Source of the DNA: a virus
IMG/VR virus record: IMGVR_UViG_3300043777_000044
Coordinates: 1-27,685 of that record
DNA: 27,685 bases
Direction: 5' to 3' (one strand)
The position numbers and the translations under genes were made by a program. This document shows positions 15,625-23,497 of this stretch, in pieces. The first letter of the stretch is position 1. Each line of letters begins with the position of its first letter. The notes below the pieces were generated by a model. It was not told where the DNA came from, made no database searches, and saw only the letters and a list, made by a program, of their open reading frames with translations.

Positions 15625-17079
15625 TTAGAGATTGATCTGGACGACGACGGAAGAAGTGTGTATCGCGCCGGCCATCTTCGCCGCGATCTGAATGAGTGGA
15701 GCTTGGCGCGCATTCCTGGCCGCTACAGACTGCTGGGCAACGGGTAGGCTGTAGACGTAGAACCCAATCGCCGCCACAGCGTTTATCAAGTTCGTCACGT
15801 TCCCGAATACCGTGCTGGAGTTCCACGCGCCAGGGGCCAGCACTCCAGCCGTCACCGCCTGCTGCATCACGTTCCGGTAGGCGTTCTTGAGCCCGTCCAT
15901 GCCCGTCTCCGTCTGCGGGATCTTCGTGTTCGTCTGGGCCAGATAATCGAACCCGGCAACTTGTAGCGCGAAAGTCATCCAGAATTGGTTGTAGATCTGA
16001 TCGAAGAACCCGTTGGCTCCGCTCGTGAAGAGATTGCCGGTCGCCACGAGACCTTGGAATCCGAAGGGCGGGTATATATCCACACCCGTCGACTGGCAGG
16101 TGTTGAGGTCCGTTTGCGTGAGAGTCGAGTCTGGCAGGAACCCGACGAGCTGCTTCATGTTCATCGTGCTGGCCTGTAGAGCGCCGGCGAAGTTGACGGA
16201 TAGACCGCGCGAAGCGTAAGCCGCCGCGAAGTCGACCGTGTCCTGAAGCGTTCCGTCGTTGTAGTACAGGCCCCTCGTGTTGTTCAGGTTTGAGGCCGCG
16301 AGGTTCGCCAACATTCCTCCGGGCTGGAAGTCGGCCTTGTTGTTCGAGGATATGAAGGCCATCTGCTGAACGCTCTGGATGTACTTCGAAAGCGTGACGA
16401 TGCTCGTTGGAACGAAGTCAACTACGACGCCGAAGAAGTAGACCGCATTCGCCACGCGGATCAAAGCAGAGTGGACCGGCTCCAATCCGCTGGCTGTTCC
16501 TCCAGAGAGATTTGTCGCAGACACCGGCGCGACTTGATGGTTCGTCGCGATACCGAATATGCTTGCCGTCACGAGAGCAGAAGCCGCGGTTGATGCTTTT
16601 ATAGCCGCTACGATCTGAGATGCCGTGGAAGCTCCAGAAGCGATCTGGACGGAAATTGCGTTCGAGATGACCGTGACGACTTCTGCTCCGGCCGTTCCGC
16701 CGGTCGTGTAGGCCACGGTTATGGCGTTTCCACTTGTCCCCAAGGCAACCGCCGTATAGGTTATATCTTGGATAGAAACGAATGCCGGCAGGTCCTGATT
16801 CTGGAGACGAGGGATTATGGCCAGGTATCCGCCAGTCGTGACCGGGTTAGGATTTTGAGCGAAGAAGGCTTGCGCGATCGCCGCCGCTTTGCTGTTTGAA
16901 CCGAAATCGTTGGCCACGCTGTTCGGGTCAAGGTATTGTTCGGATGATTGCGTTCCGTACCAGATCGGAACTTCCTGAGATATGAGCCCGACCGTGTTTA
17001 TGTTCGGGACCGCGATTCCCTGCGGGGTTCCTTGCAAGGAGACCTGGATGATGTTCGAGGGGGGAAGGTTCTGGCTCAT
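15625..17079 (-). CDS. Contractile tail sheath protein, DUF3383-like
   Basis: A 484-residue protein that forms the outer contractile sheath. The N-terminal IIQVSLQGTPQGIAVPNINTVGLISQE and the later blocks fit DUF3383 sheath proteins. Residues 104-196 form an inserted beta domain (ITYTAVALGTSGNAITVAYTTGG up to SATNLSGGT) that probably projects from the surface. The C-terminus (QQSVAARNARQAPLIQIAAKMAGAIHTSSVVVQINL) is the usual last strand that links neighbouring subunits. The ATG at 17079 follows AAAGGAGA, matching the high expression expected. Its presence shows a myovirus-type tail. Confidence 0.9.
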   Translation of the reverse strand: MSQNLPPSNIIQVSLQGTPQGIAVPNINTVGLISQEVPIWYGTQSSEQYLDPNSVANDFGSNSKAAAIAQAFFAQNPNPVTTGGYLAIIPRLQNQDLPAFVSIQDITYTAVALGTSGNAITVAYTTGGTAGAEVVTVISNAISVQIASGASTASQIVAAIKASTAASALVTASIFGIATNHQVAPVSATNLSGGTASGLEPVHSALIRVANAVYFFGVVVDFVPTSIVTLSKYIQSVQQMAFISSNNKADFQPGGMLANLAASNLNNTRGLYYNDGTLQDTVDFAAAYASRGLSVNFAGALQASTMNMKQLVGFLPDSTLTQTDLNTCQSTGVDIYPPFGFQGLVATGNLFTSGANGFFDQIYNQFWMTFALQVAGFDYLAQTNTKIPQTETGMDGLKNAYRNVMQQAVTAGVLAPGAWNSSTVFGNVTNLINAVAAIGFYVYSLPVAQQSVAARNARQAPLIQIAAKMAGAIHTSSVVVQINL

Positions 17080-17092
17080 CTGAAATTCTCCT

Positions 17093-17629
17093 TTAGGCGT
17101 TAACGACCAATTGAGGCGGCACAGCTTTCGAGAAGTCCGTGTAGTAATCTACGACGGGGAGCATCTTCTGGTTGACAGACGTCGTCTTTAAAGTCGTCGT
17201 GAAGCAGTTTATCATGGCCGTTTCTTCTATGAAAGAGGTGTCCAAGAACGGGCCAGGGAACTTGGCTATGTTCATCTGCCACATCTCTTGCTGTGCTTCG
17301 GACAAGAGCGAGTTGATAGAGAATTCAATTCCTCCGTTCACGGAAATCCCGCGCGCCGTCGCATCATAGCTCATAACGTCCACCTGCAGTAAGTGGAGCA
17401 TCGTCCTCGTCTGGATCTCCGTTAGAACGCCTGTTACTGGATCAGGAGCCCAAGCGTCAACTGAACATATCACCTTTGACGGCCCGAGGTATCTGACGAC
17501 AACGAGCGGACCGGGCGTCGGAATCAAAATCTTTTGATAGGCGAGAAGGACCTGAGAAGGGCTGAGATTGCACCCTTGCTGGATGACGTCCGCGACGATC
17601 TTCGCCGGTTCACGATATTCAAACGTCAC
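17093..17629 (-). CDS. Probable tail terminator / neck protein
   Basis: A 178-residue protein just before the tail sheath. The GTG start at 17629 overlaps the previous stop (GTGA). A longer reading would need 18 extra residues inside the previous gene. Sequence blocks include NLSPSQVLLAYQKILIPTPGPLVVVRYLGPSKVI near the N-terminus and WQMNIAKFPGPFLDTSFIEET later. This resembles the neck terminator type that precedes DUF3383 sheath genes in related phages, but the call is mostly by position and size. Confidence 0.65.
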   Translation of the reverse strand: MTFEYREPAKIVADVIQQGCNLSPSQVLLAYQKILIPTPGPLVVVRYLGPSKVICSVDAWAPDPVTGVLTEIQTRTMLHLLQVDVMSYDATARGISVNGGIEFSINSLLSEAQQEMWQMNIAKFPGPFLDTSFIEETAMINCFTTTLKTTSVNQKMLPVVDYYTDFSKAVPPQLVVNA

Positions 17630-17970
17630 AAAAGACCCACGCCTTCTATAAGCTGGTACTGGTAGAACCCGGCCTGGCTCCAATCTGAGCTGGCCATGAC
17701 CCGGTACTGAAGTCCGTTCCTGTCCTTGATGATCGTGTCAACGGCCATCTCAAGATCAGTGAAAAGTTCCCACCACTTGAACTTGCGCTGCCCTTCCGGC
17801 TTGATCATGAGCTTGCGTGGACTCATCGGCTGGACATTGCCTTCAAACCAGAGAATAACGGGCGTCTTAGACGACTCGTCAAGTTCGTGATCCACAGTCT
17901 CCTTGACGACGATTGTGAACTGCATCGTGTCCTCGAATCCCGTGATCGTGCTGGCCATGTTCGGCATCAT
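17626..17970 (-). CDS. Neck protein, probable head-tail joining or stopper
   Basis: A 114-residue protein starting at tandem ATGs at 17970 that overlap the stop of the 54-residue gene. An upstream extension would run into that gene and is rejected. The C-terminal half (GQRKFKWWELFTDLEMAVDTIIKDRNGLQYRVMASSDWSQAGFYQYQLIEG) has the W..Y.V....W...GYY.Y.L pattern seen in small beta-barrel connector proteins. Position after the gp10-like protein and before the likely tail terminator fits a stopper or joining ring. It ends in a GTGA overlap. Confidence 0.72.
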   Translation of the reverse strand: MMPNMASTITGFEDTMQFTIVVKETVDHELDESSKTPVILWFEGNVQPMSPRKLMIKPEGQRKFKWWELFTDLEMAVDTIIKDRNGLQYRVMASSDWSQAGFYQYQLIEGVGLL

Positions 17971-18131
17971 AGGGCGCGCATCCAAGAATCGTACATTTCT
18001 TCGTTTGTCGGGGCCTGATCCAAAATGACTTCCCACTTTCTCGTCTTAGGATTCAGGAACAAAATGAGCAGGCCCATCTCGAACTTGCCGATGAGGCACA
18101 CTTCCACTTCAACGGTATATTCTTTCTTCAT
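17967..18131 (-). CDS. 54-residue coupled small protein in neck module
   Basis: An ORF of 54 codons plus stop that fills the gap between two neck genes. Its ATG overlaps the previous stop (ATGA) and its TGA overlaps the next ATG (ATGA). The product starts MKKEYTVEVEVCLIGKFEMG and continues as an amphipathic beta hairpin with a helical end (NEEMYDSWMRAL). It has no signal peptide or membrane segment. The double overlap and full use of the gap argue strongly for a real gene. Function unknown; a neck accessory is the default guess. Confidence 0.72.
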   Translation of the reverse strand: MKKEYTVEVEVCLIGKFEMGLLILFLNPKTRKWEVILDQAPTNEEMYDSWMRAL

Positions 18132-18574
18132 GCCTGAACCACTTGTGACGCAATCGAACGACGCAATTGCCCAGTATCTGTCAAGTAACTGTGTCCCCAG
18201 TCCCCGAATCCTGCGGTGTCGAATGCTTCACCTATCGCCGTTTCGCAAGCGAACCCGAGATCCGACATGACGCCCCACACATCACCTTCCGCGAATTTCT
18301 TGAGCGCGCCGGCTTCGACAACGTCTTTGATTATACCGTCAGCCTTGACCGTGAGTGGCATGCGAAGGAAAGATCGAATTGGAACTCCGCGGCCAAACTC
18401 ATGGATGAAACCCAGCGTGGGGTTATTGATCCCGCCTCCATCCCTACGGATCTTGGTCTGCTGGCCGCTCTTGTTCTTTGCGCCCATGATGCCGACGTCC
18501 ACGGCAAGGTTAGATTCCAGGCCCCGGATGAACTTGTGGAGTTTCGAGAAATCGTATGTGACCTTTGACTTCAT
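18128..18574 (-). CDS. Tail completion / HK97 gp10-like neck protein
   Basis: A 148-residue protein resembling the HK97 gp10 and phage virion morphogenesis group. Signs are VDVGIMGAKNKSG near the N-terminus and the block LGFIHEFGRGVPIRSFLRMPL (54-74), where F.HEFG..IP.R.FLR is characteristic. The C-terminus DTGQLRRSIASQVV is the L..SI..V strand typical of the family. It overlaps the adaptor gene as ATGA and the following 54-residue gene also as ATGA. The exact role (stopper, tail terminator or chaperone) cannot be fixed from sequence. Confidence 0.85.
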   Translation of the reverse strand: MKSKVTYDFSKLHKFIRGLESNLAVDVGIMGAKNKSGQQTKIRRDGGGINNPTLGFIHEFGRGVPIRSFLRMPLTVKADGIIKDVVEAGALKKFAEGDVWGVMSDLGFACETAIGEAFDTAGFGDWGHSYLTDTGQLRRSIASQVVQA

Positions 18575-19062
18575 ACGGGATTGAATCCGTCTGGAGGAAA
18601 GTATCCGTTTGGTCCGCCGACTATGGCCATGTTCCCGACCGTCCTCGGCTCGGCCATCTGCATGTAGCGTTGTCCAAAGGTTGTCATGAAGAAGTACAGG
18701 AACATCGGATTCTCGGCTACCCTTGGAGACGGAACCATGTAGGTGACGTTGGATGGGCCGACCCCTTTTGACACCTGGACACCCTCTCCTGCGTTTCGAA
18801 CTCCGCGGCCGCGAGGGACCGCCGATAGACCGCCGGCCATCTGCTGTATGTTCATGACCATGAGATGCGCGGCGAGGTAGAGGAGTGCGGTTGTCCGCTG
18901 TTGGACCGTGTCCCAGAGGCCCTGCGAGAAGTACGAACCGTCGAGAGCCTCGTTTAATGCCCGAGTGATGTCCGGATCTGTGACGGAATCCTGGCCGTCA
19001 CCGTATGAAAATTCTCGGACAAAGTAGGCTTTAAAATCAGAGACGGCGGGAGGCCAGGACAT
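18571..19062 (-). CDS. Head-tail adaptor, DUF4054-like
   Basis: A 163-residue protein, probably the ring that binds under the portal. It follows the DUF4054 pattern: SDFKAYFVREFSYGDG..DSVTDPDITRALNEA, then a helix-rich middle TALLYLAAHLMVMNIQQM. The later part, FLYFFMTTFGQRYMQM, matches the usual block ahead of the C-terminus in connector proteins. The ATG at 19062 has GAGGAGG a few bases upstream. It ends in an ATGA overlap with the next gene, so adaptor and tail-completion protein are likely coupled. Confidence 0.82.
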   Translation of the reverse strand: MSWPPAVSDFKAYFVREFSYGDGQDSVTDPDITRALNEALDGSYFSQGLWDTVQQRTTALLYLAAHLMVMNIQQMAGGLSAVPRGRGVRNAGEGVQVSKGVGPSNVTYMVPSPRVAENPMFLYFFMTTFGQRYMQMAEPRTVGNMAIVGGPNGYFPPDGFNPV

Positions 19063-19071
19063 CCATCCTCC

Positions 19072-19428
19072 TCACCGTTTCTTGACGTTGCTCTGGAACG
19101 AATCTTGTTTTGGTTTCTCGTCTTTGGCTCTGAGAGCCTGGTTCTGGGCGATCAAGGTGGCGTTCTTGGCTTGCTCTTCTGCCAATTGCTTCTTGAGCGC
19201 GTCGATTGACATAACGATCGAAGGAGTCTCTTTCGCTATGTCGATCAATCCGACGGAAGCCAAGAGCTTCTCTTCCGCTTCGTCCAGAGCTTCGACGGTC
19301 TGGTTTGGCCCGAGCACAAAGCTGGCTTCAGATGCCGGCTGATCCGGCCTTCGCTGGAGATACCAGATCATGTTCTTCGGATTCCTGAAAATTATCCGGC
19401 TTGTCCGTTCTGCAATTGCTTCTGTCAT
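19072..19428 (-). CDS. Small neck-region protein with C-terminal coiled coil
   Basis: A 118-residue protein. The first 65 residues are compact (IIFRNPKNMIWYLQRRP, then FVLGPNQTVEALDEAEEKLLASVGLIDI). The remainder is a predicted coiled coil (IDALKKQLAEEQAKNATLIAQNQALRAK) with a basic tail. The start has GGAGGT five bases before the ATG. A 64-base non-coding gap separates it from the capsid gene and holds no clear terminator. I do not recognise the family. Its place between capsid and adaptor suggests a head or neck accessory protein. Confidence 0.78.
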   Translation of the reverse strand: MTEAIAERTSRIIFRNPKNMIWYLQRRPDQPASEASFVLGPNQTVEALDEAEEKLLASVGLIDIAKETPSIVMSIDALKKQLAEEQAKNATLIAQNQALRAKDEKPKQDSFQSNVKKR

Positions 19429-19492
19429 GTTGACCTCCGCGCCGGTGTCACGAGGCCCGCCGGCAGGCTCAGTTAAAGTAAACCGTCAACCA

Positions 19493-20587
19493 TCAAGTGT
19501 GGTCGAAATATAGCGCTTCCGCAGGCCGGAACGCAACCACACCCGTGAACTGGCCGTAGCCGAGTCCTTCAAACGTGACAGGTCCGACAGGGACGGGAGC
19601 CGCCAGGACGAAGTCCATCGGCAGGTCCATCCGAATCGACTTCGGATCTTTCCGATAGAGCATGTAGCGCTGGGTTCCGTTTGTCGCCCAGAATCCGGCA
19701 TTTGTCGCCATCTTGCCGTAGAGAGAACCGTACACGACGAAGTTCGGGTTGCCGGTGATCTTCTTGAAGGAAGCCTCCAAGAGGTCGATGAACATGGATC
19801 CTGCCAAGGGGAACGAAGGATTCACGAACGCGGCGAGACCAAGATAATCGTCGATTGGTATCTCGAAGTGGTCAGGCATGACCGTGTTGTTCGAGTTCAG
19901 GAAGTAGGCCGCAATGATCGTCGAGACGAAGGTCTGCCAGTCCGTTGTCGCGAACGTGCTGATGTTCTTTGTGATGACGGTCAGGTTGATGTTGACGCTT
20001 GCCTGAGACAAGAGCCCAGGGAAGTTCGTGGCATCGGATTGGAGTCCGAGGAACGAGAGCTGTTGGATTCCAAGATCCCAGTCCATCTTCACCGCTTCCA
20101 GTTTTCCGGAAACGACGTCCCAGTTGTTGAGCGCGAGAGCTTTGTTGACTTCGAATGTCGAGTAATCATACGACTTCGCCCACAGCGCGACGGCCTGAGT
20201 GACGGGCGTTGTCCCGATGTTCATCTTCGCGAACTTCTGTTGGTTCGAGCCGGTGTTGATGATTCCCTGCTCGAATGAACCGCCGATCTTGTAGACCAGG
20301 TTCGTTTTGATGTTCTCCATCCAGGCCGCTTCACCTGGAATGACCGGGATGTAATCAGCGAACGGGATCTCGTAGAACTTCTGGTCCACGGTCTCAGCAC
20401 GGATGAGGGTCGTCGTCTGGATCGTGTACTGGTAACCAAGAGTCGTCGAGCTGACGGCTCCGTTCGTCGCGTTGTAAAGCTCTATCGGATTGATGACGTC
20501 TGGAATCCGGATCGACCGGGAATCTTTGATGTTGAGGGGCACCGAATTCTTCAGCTCCTCCATGATCAACTGCTTCGGCGTTTTCAT
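19493..20587 (-). CDS. Major capsid protein, DUF2184 family
   Basis: A 364-residue protein predicted to form the icosahedral shell. It resembles DUF2184 capsid proteins, a branch of the HK97 fold: an N-terminal helix (KQLIMEELKNS), a long region with YEIPFADYIPVIPGEAAWMENI, YDYSTFEVNKAL, and a C-terminal strand-rich end (VTFEGLGYGQFTGVVAFRPAEALYFDHT). The ATG at 20587 follows AAGGAGA. A longer in-frame reading of 78 extra residues overlaps the decoration gene and lacks such a site, so it is set aside. The N-terminus shows no obvious delta domain, which fits scaffold supplied separately by the DUF2213 gene. Confidence 0.9.
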   Translation of the reverse strand: MKTPKQLIMEELKNSVPLNIKDSRSIRIPDVINPIELYNATNGAVSSTTLGYQYTIQTTTLIRAETVDQKFYEIPFADYIPVIPGEAAWMENIKTNLVYKIGGSFEQGIINTGSNQQKFAKMNIGTTPVTQAVALWAKSYDYSTFEVNKALALNNWDVVSGKLEAVKMDWDLGIQQLSFLGLQSDATNFPGLLSQASVNINLTVITKNISTFATTDWQTFVSTIIAAYFLNSNNTVMPDHFEIPIDDYLGLAAFVNPSFPLAGSMFIDLLEASFKKITGNPNFVVYGSLYGKMATNAGFWATNGTQRYMLYRKDPKSIRMDLPMDFVLAAPVPVGPVTFEGLGYGQFTGVVAFRPAEALYFDHT

Positions 20588-20615
20588 TTTAAATTCTCCT
20601 TGTGGTCGACGATGG

Positions 20616-21074
20616 TTAGGCGTTGGAAACTTGGATGGTCTGGATGATGCGTCCCATTCCGCTGGCCGGGAAGTAGTCAAGCGCGATCCCGCGGGTCGGG
20701 TTGGCACTCTGCACTTCAACGAGCTGGCCCGTGCTGTCGCTTTCGACTTGAGCCCCTGGAACGATGGCAACGGCGGTGGCCTGCTGCCAGATGACGGCCC
20801 CTCCGAAGAACACGATTTCAACCTTGTCTCCGGTTGCGAACGTCGCGTCCTTGGTGATGTAGGCGACCATTCCGATGGCCTTCGTGCCTTGAGGGCAGGC
20901 GATCACGCGGGGATAAGGACCCGTGTTCGTGTTGTCCAAGATCACGAACTGGCCCGCGACCAAAGGACCGGTCAGAACGATGGCCGTGAAATAGCCGTTC
21001 TGCATCGTTTGGATGTCGATTTGCCCAGGGATCGGGAGGATGCCCTGTTGGTTTATGTTGATGTTCTGTCCCAT
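20616..21074 (-). CDS. Capsid decoration / structural cement protein
   Basis: A 152-residue beta-rich protein that probably sits on the outside of the capsid and stabilises it. It has the look of DUF2190-like cement proteins: an N-terminal Gln and Asn-rich arm, a repeated small beta-barrel pattern (GPLVAGQFVILDN, GTKAIGMVAYITKDATFATGDKVEIVF, GAQVESDSTGQLVEV) and no transmembrane segment. The ATG at 21074 has a strong AAAGGAGA site, as do capsid, sheath and tube, which fits a high-copy product. The gene is directly before the major capsid gene. The family call rests on pattern and position, not on a decisive motif. Confidence 0.78.
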   Translation of the reverse strand: MGQNININQQGILPIPGQIDIQTMQNGYFTAIVLTGPLVAGQFVILDNTNTGPYPRVIACPQGTKAIGMVAYITKDATFATGDKVEIVFFGGAVIWQQATAVAIVPGAQVESDSTGQLVEVQSANPTRGIALDYFPASGMGRIIQTIQVSNA

Positions 21075-21103
21075 TGAATTATCTCCTTTGGTCGATGGTT
21101 AAA

Positions 21104-22267
21104 TTATTTCTTGCCGGCGGAACCGTAGCGGGCCGCGCCTTCAGCCGCTAGATCTGATACACTCCTGAACTTAGGCATCTCTATCACGCCGCCCTTGTTT
21201 CGGAGCTCGTCGAGCTTGGCCGCGCGGTCCGCAGAGTTCTTCCGTTCCTCGTCCTCTTTCGCTTTCTCGGCGTTCTTGCGCTCTATCTCTTCTTTCTCTT
21301 TTTCTTCGGCGTTCTTGCGTTCCTCTTCCTCGGCCTTTTTCTTTTCCTCGTCGGAGTTGTAGACCTTCGGAAGGTCGCCGGCCTTCTCTTTCAAGTTGGT
21401 TGGCTCGTGCTTGGCGGCGGAGTTGCACATGCCGCAGTTCTTCTTGGCGTTCTCTTTGTGCTCTCCGTCCTTGTGCTCCTTCTCCATCTTGTCGGATTCG
21501 GCGTTGTGTAGGAATTGGCTCTTGAGTTCCAAGACGGTTTTCTTTCCGTGCCCTGGCACGTCGATGAGATCCATGTCGTTTAAGCTTGACGGGTTAGACT
21601 TGACGAAGCTGTTCACCAATTCCTCGATCGTTTTGTTGCCGTGCCCTTCCACCGCGACCGTAGAAGTGGCAATGTCGATCTCCACCTTCTCCCCCGGCTT
21701 ATCTTTCTTGAACAGACTGAGCAATCCCATAACGCCTCCTTTGGCTGAATTCAACAATTCTATCCGCGCACCTTCGTAGCGCGGGACCGACACGACAGCA
21801 ATGTGAGTCCCCTTTCCGTTGATCGCTTCTTTGACGTATGGGACCTTGTGATATTCTCCACCGTCGCCCCACTCCGAAACGTTGTAGGCGCACGAAATCG
21901 AATGGCCTGCCTCGATGTTCTTTCTGGTTGCTTCATCCCAAACGTAGCCGCGCGCGTGCCACCAACCGTCTACCGAATCGTAATAAACCTCCGTGACGAT
22001 TCCCTGGAAAGTGCCCTGGTTGTATTCTTTCGGATTGACCTTGCGGTGGTCCCAGTTGACGATTGGCTTGCCGAGGTAGGTCGGCATGATCTTGTCGAGC
22101 GCGGCCTTCTGAACCAGGATGTTCCCGCCGACTGTTTTCCCGTCCGTGGTTTTCAAATCTTCGTAGTGGACGACGCCGGGGTCAATGACCTTCATATCGA
22201 CGATGGACGGCCAGCCGTCGATGGAGTTGTTCTCCAGTTGGAATTTTTCAAGAACAGCGCCGGTCAC
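21104..22267 (-). CDS. DUF2213 head protein, probable prohead protease with scaffold tail
   Basis: A 387-residue protein resembling phage DUF2213 proteins, thought to be prohead protease-like. The N-terminal 175 residues hold the recognisable blocks YLGKPIVNWDH (64-74), GWWHARGYVWDE (101-112), GHSISCAYNV (121-130) and GTHIAVVSVPRYEGARIEL (153-171); the conserved His and Ser are candidate catalytic residues, by inference. A linker contains two copies of VxGHGxKTxxEL (206-217 and 237-248). A CGMC motif follows (278-281). Residues about 305-350 are Glu and Lys rich coiled coil, as expected for a scaffold. The GTG start overlaps the previous stop (GTGA) and follows AAGGA. It lies just before decoration and capsid genes, the usual place for protease/scaffold. 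Confidence 0.85.
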   Translation of the reverse strand: MTGAVLEKFQLENNSIDGWPSIVDMKVIDPGVVHYEDLKTTDGKTVGGNILVQKAALDKIMPTYLGKPIVNWDHRKVNPKEYNQGTFQGIVTEVYYDSVDGWWHARGYVWDEATRKNIEAGHSISCAYNVSEWGDGGEYHKVPYVKEAINGKGTHIAVVSVPRYEGARIELLNSAKGGVMGLLSLFKKDKPGEKVEIDIATSTVAVEGHGNKTIEELVNSFVKSNPSSLNDMDLIDVPGHGKKTVLELKSQFLHNAESDKMEKEHKDGEHKENAKKNCGMCNSAAKHEPTNLKEKAGDLPKVYNSDEEKKKAEEEERKNAEEKEKEEIERKNAEKAKEDEERKNSADRAAKLDELRNKGGVIEMPKFRSVSDLAAEGAARYGSAGKK

Positions 22268-22449
22268 ACTTTATCCTTGCCGGACAAATAACCGTGGAGG
22301 GCTTTGTCCTCTTCGCTGGTCAGATCGTCATAGTTCTTGCCGAATAGTCTCTGGCATATCTTGTCGTAATCTTCGCGGGAGTTTTCAAGCGTGCCGTACC
22401 TGCGTCGGCCTTCGTTCATAAGGGAATTGTTCGAGTGGAAGGCAGGCAT
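22264..22449 (-). CDS. Small hypothetical protein between head morphogenesis and protease genes
   Basis: A 61-residue charged protein ending LTSEEDKALHGYLSGKDKV. The proposed ATG at 22449 overlaps the stop of a micro-ORF. The frame is open up to a TTG at 22545, so a 93-residue form is possible, but that TTG has no ribosome binding site. The C-terminal half (RYGTLENSREDYDKICQRLFGKNYDDL) looks helical. I know no function. It ends in a GTGA overlap with the protease/scaffold gene. Confidence 0.6.
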   Translation of the reverse strand: MPAFHSNNSLMNEGRRRYGTLENSREDYDKICQRLFGKNYDDLTSEEDKALHGYLSGKDKV

Positions 22450-22520
22450 CACAGATTGCCTGTTCTCTCTGACCTTTCGATGGTTTTTGGGTAAACCATT
22501 TTGTTGCTGAGCGCGATCAT
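22449..22520 (-). CDS. Possible 23-codon coupling micro-ORF
   Basis: A 23-residue frame starts at an ATG that overlaps the stop of the head morphogenesis gene (ATGA). It ends in a TGA that overlaps the ATG of the next small gene (TGATG). It contains a second in-frame ATG. The double overlap suggests that it carries ribosomes across the 70-base gap and so couples the two neighbours. Whether the peptide itself does anything is unknown. A longer TTG-started reading of the next gene through this stretch is the alternative. Confidence 0.4.
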   Translation of the reverse strand: MIALSNKMVYPKTIERSERTGNL

Positions 22521-23497
22521 GAAATATATTCCGCGACTTTGTCAAGCAGAGGAATGTCTAGACACCTGCAATTGTAGTCCTCGCCAGGCGCGTTCTTGGC
22601 TCCAGTGGCTCTGTCCGTGATCGGAGGATCGTCGTATTGGAACACGCGCCCGTCGAGCCGTTTGTGGCTGTCCCGGACGCGCTCGTCGTGGGCCGTGGAC
22701 CACTTGTACTGCTTCACGCCACCTTGCGAGAATCTCTGATGGCGGTACTTTGACATGAACAGCGAAGTCTCTTGTCGTGCCAGGAACTTGGCTTTGTTGG
22801 CCGTGACTCCGTAGCGCTGTTTGATGACGTCCTTCAGGCGGTCGAAGCGGTAACCTTGCATGGCGTTCTCTTCAACGGCCTCTCGCAATGATTGGACTGA
22901 TTGTTTTGAAAAATCGTTGATGTAGAGCTTTATGTTCTTGTTGTAATCCGCAGCGAGGCGGTCCTTGCTGAACTGAGACAGCTCCGGCTCAATGGCGAGT
23001 GCCTCTGCCGACTTTCTAAATCCATGTTCGATTTTATCCATCGCCGAATACGGGTCAACGTCGTATTCTTTCAGGTTGTCATCCATGCGGTCCTGAATCT
23101 CTATCAGCTTGCGTAGGATTTCATCATGAGTGGCCTTGGCGCGGGTGTGGTAGGAAGCTGCTGCTGCCTTGATGAAGCCAGGGACCTTGATCGGGTCGCA
23201 CTTGTAAATTCTTGACCTGGCGTCGAACTGGCCTCCAAAAGACCGGATGTCATTTGAGATTGAAACGCTAAACCTTCCGGTAAATTCTCCGTTCGCGTAT
23301 TGAACACGTCCCGTCTCCAAAGCGCTCGACAATGCGGTCAGGCCTGAAGAATTCCTCAGTTCGATCGTCTGGTCCGTTTTGCTGTTGATCACCGCCAGGA
23401 TCGGAGCAAACAAAAGATCGTAGAAGATCCTTCGAATCTGATCTTCTATCCCGGCCCACGTGGAGTCAGTTAGCCGCTGGGGCGGGAGCGTTCTCAT
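22517..23497 (-). CDS. Head morphogenesis protein (Mu gpF / SPP1 gp7-like)
   Basis: A 326-residue minor head protein, likely bound near the portal and needed for infectious heads or DNA ejection. The C-terminal block carries the family signature: YKWSTAHDERVRDSHKRLDG, then a short acidic loop (QYDDPPI), then APGEDYNCRC. The middle is a long helical region (DRMDDNLKEYDVDPYSAMDKIEHGF onward). I chose the ATG at 23497, preceded by GGGA. In-frame starts further upstream exist but lie deeper inside the previous gene. The position straight after portal matches the usual order in DUF1073/DUF2213/DUF2184 head modules. Confidence 0.9.
   Translation of the reverse strand: MRTLPPQRLTDSTWAGIEDQIRRIFYDLLFAPILAVINSKTDQTIELRNSSGLTALSSALETGRVQYANGEFTGRFSVSISNDIRSFGGQFDARSRIYKCDPIKVPGFIKAAAASYHTRAKATHDEILRKLIEIQDRMDDNLKEYDVDPYSAMDKIEHGFRKSAEALAIEPELSQFSKDRLAADYNKNIKLYINDFSKQSVQSLREAVEENAMQGYRFDRLKDVIKQRYGVTANKAKFLARQETSLFMSKYRHQRFSQGGVKQYKWSTAHDERVRDSHKRLDGRVFQYDDPPITDRATGAKNAPGEDYNCRCLDIPLLDKVAEYIS

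Noticed and set aside
19429-19492. Terminator or promoter in the 64-base gap after the capsid gene
   Set aside because: Only short GC-rich imperfect repeats are visible, with no T run and no convincing -35/-10 pair.
19493-20821. Longer 442-residue capsid protein
   Set aside because: The extension runs through the decoration gene; the ATG at 20587 has AAGGAGA at the right distance.
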